Assembly (NCBI GenBank): GCA_934754735.1
Contig: CAKVJE010000051.1
Location: 1-13,118, forward strand
DNA length: 13,118 nt
Direction of reading: 5' to 3'
From: an uncultured Candidatus Melainabacteria bacterium
GTDB lineage: Bacteria > Cyanobacteriota > Vampirovibrionia > Gastranaerophilales > Gastranaerophilaceae
The notes under the pieces are model-generated. The model was not told where the DNA came from. It saw only the letters and a list, made by a program, of their open reading frames with translations, and made no database searches. Shown here in pieces: positions 6,199 through 12,171 of the stretch (its first letter is position 1; each line of letters begins with the position of its first letter). Position numbers and translations under genes: made by a program.

Positions 6199-7140
6199 GT
6201 GGATAATAAAATTCTGGATTTTAGTGTAATATTGGAAAAATGTGGAGTTGGAACTGCGACTCCGCAAGAAGTTATTACAAATATTACAAATTTAGAAGAA
6301 TTTTATGACGATAATGAGCTTGTTGAAATTTATAATTACTTTTTAAGCAACATTACAAATCCTGAAATATTAACCGGTGTAATTAAACTTGCAGATGCAC
6401 ACAAAGCATCTTCAACTCTTTCAATATTACTTAACCTGTTATTACTCAAAAATTTTGAATGCGAAGATACAGATAGCATGATTAACACTCGCGTAATGTG
6501 CGCTAAAGCTATTTCCAACTATAAAGATACTTCTACTGTTGGAGTACTTTTGTACTGTTTGAATAACAAGGGCGAAAATTATAAAATTCGCTTGGCATGC
6601 GCAGACGCGTTAGGCAGAATTGGCGATAAATTTGCAGTTGAACCTTTAATTGACGTCGTACAAGATGAAGACGAAAAATCGGTTTATGTAAAAGAATCTG
6701 CAACCTTTGCTTTGGGACTTTTGGGTGATACGAGTGCAATTGACCCACTTGTTGCGATTATGGAATCAAAACAAGGTTTGTGGGACAAATTTTCTTTCCT
6801 CAAAGAAAAAATCATTGAAGCTTTAGGAAAACTTAATATTAATAACAAAAAAGTCTTAAAAGTTCTTAAAAATTCGATGCTAGACCCTTCACCAATGGTT
6901 AGAATTAATACGATTGAAGCTTTGATGAACAGCGAGTATGATGAAGCGCAAGATTTAATCAGAACAGCTTTAAAAGATGAAGATGAAGAAGTTCAGAGAA
7001 ATGCACTTGTTGCTATGTATAATCTGATTGGGCGCGACATTTTGGATGAAGTAATTTCACTTCCGGGGTATTCAAAATTCTTAAAAGAAGAAGCACAAAG
7101 TATGATTGAAGAATATGAAGAAGGCGGAGAAGATGAGTAA
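6199..7140 (+). CDS. HEAT-repeat protein (PBS-lyase-like repeats)
   Basis: A soluble alpha-solenoid of 313 residues with no signal peptide or membrane segment. Helical repeats of about 30 residues run from about 95 to 280. The best are RLACADALGRIGDKFAVEPL (131-150), SATFALGLLGDTSAIDPL (167-184), KIIEALGKLN (204-213), VRINTIEALMN (234-244) and VQRNALVAMYNLI (265-277). Such repeats usually mediate protein-protein contacts; cyanobacterial relatives include phycobilin lyases, but nothing here suggests pigment chemistry. The start is taken as GTG at 6199 because the frame has no nearby ATG and the promoter fits it. The C-terminus is very acidic. Its last codons overlap the queC start by 8 nt, so it leads a four-gene operon with queC, a DUF366 gene and a SPOR gene. 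Confidence 0.85.
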   Translation: MDNKILDFSVILEKCGVGTATPQEVITNITNLEEFYDDNELVEIYNYFLSNITNPEILTGVIKLADAHKASSTLSILLNLLLLKNFECEDTDSMINTRVMCAKAISNYKDTSTVGVLLYCLNNKGENYKIRLACADALGRIGDKFAVEPLIDVVQDEDEKSVYVKESATFALGLLGDTSAIDPLVAIMESKQGLWDKFSFLKEKIIEALGKLNINNKKVLKVLKNSMLDPSPMVRINTIEALMNSEYDEAQDLIRTALKDEDEEVQRNALVAMYNLIGRDILDEVISLPGYSKFLKEEAQSMIEEYEEGGEDE

Positions 7141-7798
7141 AGCTGTAATTTTATTATCTGGTGGCTTAGACTCTTTAGTTGCTTTAGGTTACACGAAAGA
7201 AAAATACGGTATAGAGTTAGCTCTTACTTTCGATTATGGACAAAAATCCGCTAAACAGGAGATTGAGACATCTAAAAGAATTGCTGAATTTTATAATGTT
7301 AAACACAAAGTTATAAAACTCGATTGGCTAAAAGAAATTACACACACGTCTTTAGTTTCAGATGATGAAATTCCTACTGATAATTTAGGAACAAAAGAGA
7401 GCGCGTCAAGCGTTTGGGTTCCAAATCGTAATGGATTGTTTTTGAATATTGCTGCGTCTTTTGCGGACTCTTTCGGATATGATTATATTTTATTCGGCGC
7501 AAATAAAGACGAAGGTCAAACTTTTCCTGATAATACAGAAGAATTTAGAGAACAAATATCTAAAGTATTTGAAAGTTCAACACTTAAAAAGCCTAAGGTT
7601 GTCGCTCCCTTGATTAATTATGGCAAGGATGATATAGTTAAAATTGCGATGGAAAACTCTATTCCATTAGAGCTTGTAAGGAGTTGTTACAGTTCAAAGC
7701 CTAAACATTGCGGAGTTTGTGAATCTTGCAGACACCTAAAAAGAGCTTTACTGAAGAATAAGGGAGAAAAATACATAGGTATTTTATTTGAGGAATAA
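7133..7798 (+). CDS. queC: QueC, 7-cyano-7-deazaguanine (preQ0) synthase
   Basis: QueC converts 7-carboxy-7-deazaguanine to preQ0 with ATP and ammonia, a step in making the tRNA nucleoside queuosine. From the ATG at 7133 the protein has 221 residues, the usual size, and begins MSKAVILLSGGLDS. The ATP-binding PP-loop SGGLDS is at 9-14, VPNRN at 96-100, and the zinc-binding cysteines are C185, C193, C196 and C199 in the C-terminal SCYSSKPKHCGVCESC segment. The frame stays open upstream to 7106, but the PP-loop spacing, the GGAG at 7126-7129 and the AAGG at 7121-7124 support 7133. This start overlaps the HEAT-repeat gene by 8 nt, and the stop overlaps the next start as TAATG, suggesting translational coupling. 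No queD, queE or queF is seen in the window. Confidence 0.96.
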   Translation: MSKAVILLSGGLDSLVALGYTKEKYGIELALTFDYGQKSAKQEIETSKRIAEFYNVKHKVIKLDWLKEITHTSLVSDDEIPTDNLGTKESASSVWVPNRNGLFLNIAASFADSFGYDYILFGANKDEGQTFPDNTEEFREQISKVFESSTLKKPKVVAPLINYGKDDIVKIAMENSIPLELVRSCYSSKPKHCGVCESCRHLKRALLKNKGEKYIGILFEE

Positions 7799-8352
7799 TG
7801 CATACAAAGTTAATTAAAAAAGAAATTAAGTATATTGGTTCACAACTTGCACCACATTGGATTTATAAAAACTTTAAGTTGCAAGGCGATGCGATTGTTG
7901 CTTTTATTGGCGAATGCGAAGTTGCATTAACAGAAATGGTTGATATCGAGGATGTTATTAATAATGAACCGATTTATAGCAAATCAATGTTGAGCTTTAT
8001 TACAGAACAATTCAACGTAAATTTGGTTGAAGGTGTTTTCAGACAAAGATTATTGATATGTATAATAAAAGAATTACTAGAAGAAAGAGGAATTTTTGTT
8101 GTAAGAAACGGTGATGATTTGATGATTAATGGCAGAAAATTGTCTGTTTCAATTGCAACAAAATCAACAACTTCAATTCTTATTCATACCGGTTTGAATA
8201 TTGTATCTGAAGGTGCGCCTGTAAAAGCTTCCGGTTTAACAAGTGAACTTGGAATAACTGATATAAAAGAATTTGCGCTTGAAGTAATGAAAAGATATTC
8301 AGAAGAATTAGAAGATATTAATTTAGCTAGCACAAAAGTTCGTGGAGTATAA
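7798..8352 (+). CDS. DUF366 family protein
   Basis: A cytoplasmic 184-residue protein that I recognise from memory as DUF366, a family of unknown function found in archaea and scattered bacteria. Conserved-looking blocks are GSQLAPHW (14-21), MVDIEDV (47-53), GDDLMINGRKLSVSIAT (105-121) and LIHTGLNI (128-135). The last two resemble the lysine-containing 'NDI..NGKKI.G' and 'GLNV' elements of biotin and lipoate protein ligases, so an acyl- or nucleotidyl-transfer fold is plausible; this is inference from motif shape only. The start codon overlaps the queC stop by one base, so it is probably translated by reinitiation and made in step with QueC. This hints at a link to deazaguanine or tRNA metabolism but does not prove it. 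Confidence 0.78.
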   Translation: MHTKLIKKEIKYIGSQLAPHWIYKNFKLQGDAIVAFIGECEVALTEMVDIEDVINNEPIYSKSMLSFITEQFNVNLVEGVFRQRLLICIIKELLEERGIFVVRNGDDLMINGRKLSVSIATKSTTSILIHTGLNIVSEGAPVKASGLTSELGITDIKEFALEVMKRYSEELEDINLASTKVRGV

Positions 8353-8357
8353 GTTTA

Positions 8358-8972
8358 ATGGGAAATCAATTTGGTTATAAAAAATACATGAAAAAAGAAG
8401 CTCAAAAGGATAATTCTCTTTTAAAAATCTTTGTGCTTTCATTTTTCGGTATGCTTATTGTTTTTACATTTTTGATTAAATCATTTTCACCAACCGTAGA
8501 TACTTCAATTGGTGATTATCAAGATAATTCAGAAACTCAACAAGAAGAAGCTGCAAATAATGTAGATGGCAGATTGTCAATGATTCAGAATGAAGACCAA
8601 GGACGTAGTTTCTCTGATTTGATGGCTAAACCGGACGATGTTGCGACTAAAACTGATATTCAAAAAGATGTTGTAGTTGAACAACCTAAAAATGCAAAAG
8701 ACAACACCTCTGCAGAAACTCCAACACCACAACCTGTTCAACCGGATCCTGTTTATAAAGTTTTTGTAGGTACTTATACTTCTGCTGAACAAGCGAAAGT
8801 TGCTAAAGACATTATCCAAGAATCAGGCAACGGCTTAAATCCAATTGTTAAATGTATTGGTTCAAATAATTATACTTTACAAGTTGGAATCTTCAAAAAT
8901 AAACAAAGTGCAGAATCTTTATTATACACGGTTCAACAGAACCATTTACCGGGAAGAATTGTACAAGAATAA
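8358..8972 (+). CDS. Membrane-anchored SPOR-domain protein
   Basis: A bitopic inner-membrane protein of 204 residues. A short basic cytoplasmic N-terminus is followed by one membrane segment (about 21-42), then a Gln/Glu/Pro-rich, low-complexity linker (50-130), and a C-terminal SPOR domain (132-203) starting YKVFVGTYTSAEQAKVAKDI and repeating the YTLQVGIFKNKQSAESLL half. SPOR domains bind glycan strands stripped of stem peptides and bring proteins to the division septum, so a division or cell-wall role is likely. The gene starts 5 nt after the DUF366 gene with GGAG about 10 nt upstream and ends the operon. Its membership with queC seems to reflect cotranscription rather than shared chemistry. 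No terminator is seen in the 19 nt before the convergent gene. Confidence 0.85.
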   Translation: MGNQFGYKKYMKKEAQKDNSLLKIFVLSFFGMLIVFTFLIKSFSPTVDTSIGDYQDNSETQQEEAANNVDGRLSMIQNEDQGRSFSDLMAKPDDVATKTDIQKDVVVEQPKNAKDNTSAETPTPQPVQPDPVYKVFVGTYTSAEQAKVAKDIIQESGNGLNPIVKCIGSNNYTLQVGIFKNKQSAESLLYTVQQNHLPGRIVQE

Positions 8973-8991
8973 AATTATTAATCTATATCTT

Positions 8992-9615
8992 CTAAGGAAT
9001 TTTTAGTTCTTTTTCTAAATCAATATCATTAGCGTTTGATATTTGTACTAATTGTATTTTTTGTTTTAACTTTTCAAGAGTTTTCTTGATATTATCTTTA
9101 GTAGTGCGCATATTTTCATAATATGCATCACCTCCCATTGGTCTAAAACCTAATCCTTGATACAAAGAAATTGCTTTACCATATCTTACGGCATCCAATT
9201 CTAATATAACTTTATCAGTTTTTAAAAATTTTTTGAATAATTGTTGAAACAGAGTCTGCGCTCCAAATGGAGCCTTTTTATTCTTTTCTATTGGCCAAGT
9301 ACAAATATAGTCGACATTTTGACGAGCATGGCTAGGGCTATCAACAATGAAGCCACAAACTGTATCATTATAAGATAAAAGCATTGCATGAGAAGAGTTA
9401 ACTTGTGCTGCACGCAACCCTTGTCGCATAATAGAATCATAAACCATTGCTCCGTCAGATGAAATGTTTGGCATAAGTTTTTTGATATTTACACGTTGAT
9501 AAACATGCTCTAAAAACTCTGCATCTCGCGCAGTAACATCATAAATTCGAATATTTTGCTCTGCCACTTTTGCAATATTTATTCCCTTGAATGTTGGCTC
9601 ATTACTAATTCTCAT
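8992..9615 (-). CDS. GNAT acetyltransferase-like protein with N-terminal FKG tag
   Basis: A 207-residue soluble protein whose core fits the GNAT N-acetyltransferase fold. VCGFIVDSP (86-94) resembles the central strand, PFGAQTLFQQLFKKF (116-130) the acetyl-CoA-binding helix region, and AISLYQGLGFRPMGGDAYYENM (148-169) the family's C-terminal 'A..LY...GF' element. The usual Q/RxxGxG/A loop is poorly kept, so cofactor binding is less certain. Residues 171-190 form a lysine-rich helix. The N-terminus MRISNEPTFKGI matches a 'FKG' opening that I recall from many otherwise unrelated proteins of gut Melainabacteria. AGGGG precedes the ATG by 4 nt. A tRNA terminator ends only 16 nt upstream, so there is no room for a standard promoter between them, and expression may depend on read-through from the tRNA unit. 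Confidence 0.68.
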   Translation of the reverse strand: MRISNEPTFKGINIAKVAEQNIRIYDVTARDAEFLEHVYQRVNIKKLMPNISSDGAMVYDSIMRQGLRAAQVNSSHAMLLSYNDTVCGFIVDSPSHARQNVDYICTWPIEKNKKAPFGAQTLFQQLFKKFLKTDKVILELDAVRYGKAISLYQGLGFRPMGGDAYYENMRTTKDNIKKTLEKLKQKIQLVQISNANDIDLEKELKIP

Positions 9616-9631
9616 ATTACCCCTAAAACAA

Positions 9632-9659
9632 AAAAAAGAGAGTCTAAACTCTCTTTTTT
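9632..9659 (-). terminator. Rho-independent terminator after tRNA-Val
   Basis: A-rich-GAGAGT (9632-9643) pairs with ACTCTC-T-rich (9648-9659) around a 4-nt loop, giving up to 12 bp. On the minus strand it directly follows the tRNA 3' end (9665) and is followed by a T-rich run. It is nearly symmetrical, so it could act in both directions. Confidence 0.75.
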
Positions 9660-9664
9660 ATAAA

Positions 9665-9740
9665 TGGTGGGCGTTAGAAGACTCGAACTTCTGACCCTCT
9701 CCTTGTAAGGGAGACGCTCTACCAACTGAGCTAAACGCCC
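9665..9740 (-). tRNA. tRNA-Val, anticodon TAC
   Basis: Read on the minus strand this is a complete 76-nt cloverleaf including an encoded CCA end (9665-9667). The acceptor stem is GGGCGTT/AACGCCC with discriminator A. The D arm is GCTC-AGTTGGTA-GAGC. The anticodon stem is TCTCC/GGAGA with loop CTTACAA, giving anticodon TAC, which reads GTA and by wobble other valine codons. The T arm is AGAAG-TTCGAGT-CTTCT. All stems are fully paired. It has its own promoter about 90 nt upstream and its own terminator. Confidence 0.97.
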
Positions 9741-9826
9741 ATCTTTTGGACTAACAGTTTTCACTTTGGAAAGGCTTCTTCCGCCTCCCCTTGTTTCCTG
9801 CCCGTTTGTCCTCACCGGCTGTCAAC
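9741..9826 (-). other. GC-rich structured leader of the tRNA-Val transcript
   Basis: The stretch between the predicted transcription start (about 9826) and the tRNA is far richer in GC and purines than the surrounding non-coding DNA. It can form a hairpin with 8-bp arms (9783-9790 with 9768-9775, including two G-U pairs) around a 7-nt loop. It is probably removed by RNase P; I match it to no known RNA family. Confidence 0.35.
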
Positions 9827-9832
9827 AAGATA

Positions 9833-9861
9833 ATCATATAACAAACATTTTTTTATGTCAA
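9833..9861 (-). promoter_or_regulatory. Strong promoter for tRNA-Val
   Basis: On the minus strand, a perfect TTGACA (9856-9861), a 17-nt spacer and TATGAT (9833-9838) form the strongest promoter match in the window. This fits a highly expressed stable RNA. A second TTGACA at 9820-9825 has no partner -10. Confidence 0.7.
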
Positions 9862-9884
9862 ATGTTTTGTTAAATTTTTTTAAA

Positions 9885-9927
9885 TTAATAAAACAAAGCG
9901 GGCGATGATATAAAAATCATCGCCCGC
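9885..9927 (-). terminator. Rho-independent terminator of the symporter gene
   Basis: GCGGGCGATGAT (9898-9909) and its complement (9916-9927) form a perfect 12-bp stem with a 6-nt loop. On the minus strand it begins 21 nt after the symporter stop and is followed by TTTGTTTTATT. This is the clearest terminator in the window. Confidence 0.9.
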
Positions 9928-9947
9928 CAAATTGTATAGCCTTAAAT

Positions 9948-11273
9948 TTAATTAATCACATCATCATAAGACTCTGGATTATTTAATAAATCATAATTTA
10001 TTTCATTTTCATTATCAGCAATTGCTGCAGCAACAACAGCATCAGAAGTTACGTTCAATAATGTTCTCATCATGTCAGTAATTCTTTCTATGGTGAATAA
10101 GAATGCAAAACCTGCAACCAATTGTTCAGGACTTAATCCCATACCATTAAGCACAAGCGCTATTGTGATTAATCCGGCTCCTGGAATACCTGCGCAAGTT
10201 GAAGAAGCAATTATTGCAAGCAATGCAATTTGAATAACCAAGAATGGGGTTAATGCAACACCATAAGCTTGCGTTAAAAAGATTACCGCAACTGTTTGTA
10301 ACAATGCTGTACCATCCATATTTAGAGTTGCGCCCAATGGCAAAACAAAACTTGCAATTTTGTGTGAAATACCTCTCTTTTCGCAACATGCGATAGTTAG
10401 AGGTAACGTAGCGGATGAACTTGCTGTACCAAACGCAACCATCATAGCTTCTGCCATTGCTGCATATAACATTGTTACAGGAACTTTTGAAAATATTTTC
10501 AAGAATACTGGATATACTACAAAGAATTGAATTGCAAAACCTAAAGCCAAAACGCCTAAGTATTTTGATATGCTCATGAAAATATCAACGCCGAATGAAG
10601 AAACTGCAACAGCTGTAAGTGCAAATACACCCGGAGCTGCAAAGCACATAATCCAATCAGTAATTTTCATTGTAGCAGCAAAGATTGATTCAAAAAAGCT
10701 TACAAAAGGTCTATTAATATCGCCAACTTTAGCTAACGCAATAGAAAACATTAACGCAAATACGATAATCGGAACCATGTCTCCGCTTGCAATAGATGCA
10801 AGAGGATTTTTAGGAATAAAGCCCAAGAATATATTTAACAAATTTCCTTTTTGAGCATCAATTGTAGATGCTACTTGAGCCTGAATTCCAGCTGCCGTAT
10901 CCATATTTATATAATGCGCAGCGCCAAGACCCGGTTTTAATAACAAAGCAAGAACTGCGCCAATTGTAACAGCCGCAACAGTAATAATTCCATAATAGAA
11001 AATCATTTTTGTACCTAATTTTCCTATTTGTTTACTGTCACCAACGCTTGTAATACCAATTACAATAGCAGATATAACTAATGGAATTACTACCATTTGG
11101 ATAAGTCTTATAAACACTTGTCCGATAAATGTTAAAGTTGTCATTAAAATAGGGCTTGGTTCTTTATGTAACCAAATACCAACCAGCACACCAAGTACAA
11201 GACCTGCGAAAATGTGCCAATTTCTTTTTAGTCCCAGCCCAAGTGCAATTAGCACCTGCATGTGAAATTTCAT
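9948..11273 (-). CDS. DAACS-family acidic amino acid/dicarboxylate:cation symporter (GltP/GltT-like)
   Basis: An inner-membrane secondary transporter that takes up glutamate, aspartate or C4-dicarboxylates with Na+ or H+. The 441 residues and about eight hydrophobic helices plus two hairpins match the family. Signature elements are the serine-rich hairpin tip SSSATLPLT (285-293), NMDGTAL (318-324), GIPGAGLITIALVL (362-375) and DMMRT...NVTSD (400-411). D400, R403, T404 and N407 correspond to the substrate-binding residues of archaeal GltPh, which favours an acidic amino acid over a plain dicarboxylate; D411 matches its sodium-site aspartate. Two small departures are E396 where the motif usually has Asp, and Ser in place of Gly in NVTGD. 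The start is supported by GAGAGGA 7 nt upstream. The gene has its own promoter and terminator. Confidence 0.92.
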   Translation of the reverse strand: MKFHMQVLIALGLGLKRNWHIFAGLVLGVLVGIWLHKEPSPILMTTLTFIGQVFIRLIQMVVIPLVISAIVIGITSVGDSKQIGKLGTKMIFYYGIITVAAVTIGAVLALLLKPGLGAAHYINMDTAAGIQAQVASTIDAQKGNLLNIFLGFIPKNPLASIASGDMVPIIVFALMFSIALAKVGDINRPFVSFFESIFAATMKITDWIMCFAAPGVFALTAVAVSSFGVDIFMSISKYLGVLALGFAIQFFVVYPVFLKIFSKVPVTMLYAAMAEAMMVAFGTASSSATLPLTIACCEKRGISHKIASFVLPLGATLNMDGTALLQTVAVIFLTQAYGVALTPFLVIQIALLAIIASSTCAGIPGAGLITIALVLNGMGLSPEQLVAGFAFLFTIERITDMMRTLLNVTSDAVVAAAIADNENEINYDLLNNPESYDDVIN

Positions 11274-11307
11274 CTAAATTCCTCTCATATACTTATATAA
11301 CTTAATT

Positions 11308-11336
11308 ATTTTACTATTTTTATTAATAATTGTAAA
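11308..11336 (-). promoter_or_regulatory. Promoter for the symporter gene
   Basis: On the minus strand, TTTACA (11331-11336), a 17-nt spacer and TAAAAT (11308-11313) predict a start near 11301. The leader of about 28 nt carries the Shine-Dalgarno GAGAGGA before the ATG at 11273. Confidence 0.5.
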
Positions 11337-11357
11337 GATGTATTTTTTATTACATCT
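11336..11357. repeat. Inverted repeat over the rsmI stop codon
   Basis: AGATGTA (11336-11342) and TACATCT (11351-11357) pair around an 8-nt T-rich loop. The repeat spans the rsmI stop codon and touches the -35 box of the symporter promoter. No U-run follows on the minus strand, so terminator activity is doubtful; an mRNA-end or regulatory role is possible. Confidence 0.25.
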
Positions 11358-12162
11358 CAAGAACCGCCTTATAAACATCATTTTTATTAACTTTAAAAAT
11401 TGTCGATAAAATTACAGAAATTTCTTTATCGCGAAATCCTTTTTTCTTTAATTCAAGAATATGAGCACGCAAATCAAAATCAGAGTTTTCATCTTCTGCA
11501 TAAACCATGCAAACAATTTCCCCTTTTATGCCTGCTTTAAAATATTCCAAGACATTTGAAATTTTATCTGTAACAATTTCCTCAAAAAGCTTCGTAATCT
11601 CACGTCCGAGAGAAATTTTAACATCACCTCGAAACGCTTTAATTACACTCAATGTTTTTAAAATTCTTTCAGGAGAATCATAAAATACCATATTTTGCTC
11701 AGAATATTTTTGACAAATTTCCTTAATTTGATTTTCTGTCCTCGGAATAAATCCAATAAACGAAAATTGTTCATTTTCTCGCGGAAGTTGAGAAAGAAAA
11801 GTTGTTACAGCACACGCTCCAGCTAGAGAAGTTACTGAAAAACCTTCTTTCAAAAGTTCTGTAACAATTACTCCGCCTGGATCACAAATCATTGGTGTTC
11901 CAGCGTCCGAAACTAACGCAACAGTTTTTCCTTCTCTTATTAAATTCAAGAAAAAATCTATACGTTCATGCTCATTGTATTTATGATAAGAAACGCATTT
12001 CGTCGAAATTTCATAGTGATTAAGAAGTTTTTGCGTTATTCTTGTGTCTTCACAAGCAATTATGTCAACGTTTTTTAAAACTTCTACAGCTCTAAATGTT
12101 ATGTCTTTAATGTTTCCAATAGGAGTTGGAACTATATAAAAATCAAAATTTCTCTGTGCCAT
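11350..12162 (-). CDS. rsmI: RsmI, 16S rRNA (cytidine-1402 2'-O) methyltransferase
   Basis: RsmI uses S-adenosylmethionine to methylate the 2'-O of C1402 in the ribosomal decoding centre, working on the assembled 30S subunit. The 270 residues are near the family norm of about 280. The tetrapyrrole-methylase fold shows its signatures: PTPIGN (12-17), ACEDTR (36-41), VSDAGTPMICDPG (84-96), FIGFIP (135-140), YDSPERILKTL (161-171) and GREITKLFEE (186-195). The usual PGPSA loop reads AGACAV (114-119), a mild departure. The C-terminal 225-270 matches the family's small helical tail. The gene starts 9 nt after recJ, with AGGCG as a likely Shine-Dalgarno, so the two are probably cotranscribed. Confidence 0.95.
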   Translation of the reverse strand: MAQRNFDFYIVPTPIGNIKDITFRAVEVLKNVDIIACEDTRITQKLLNHYEISTKCVSYHKYNEHERIDFFLNLIREGKTVALVSDAGTPMICDPGGVIVTELLKEGFSVTSLAGACAVTTFLSQLPRENEQFSFIGFIPRTENQIKEICQKYSEQNMVFYDSPERILKTLSVIKAFRGDVKISLGREITKLFEEIVTDKISNVLEYFKAGIKGEIVCMVYAEDENSDFDLRAHILELKKKGFRDKEISVILSTIFKVNKNDVYKAVLEM

Positions 12163-12171
12163 ATAATACGC

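Noticed and set aside
7106..7132. Upstream start that would add nine residues (MKNMKKAEK) to QueC
   Set aside because: The added residues come from the tail of the HEAT-repeat gene in another frame. The QueC family begins just before the PP-loop, and the ATG at 7133 has suitable Shine-Dalgarno sequence.
9612..9815. Minus-strand open frame of 67 codons starting MRTNGQETRGGG
   Set aside because: It reads straight through the tRNA-Val gene and gives the familiar false tRNA-derived peptide (GRLAQLVERLPYKERVRSSS). It is not a gene.
9898..9927. Long GC-rich perfect inverted repeat as a possible mobile-element end or REP-type repeat
   Set aside because: It is a single copy, lies just after the symporter stop and is followed by a T-rich run, so a terminator explains it fully.
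10570..10854. Plus-strand open frame of 94 codons inside the symporter gene
   Set aside because: It is antisense to a conserved transporter. Its composition is a mirror of the membrane-protein codons and it has no Shine-Dalgarno.
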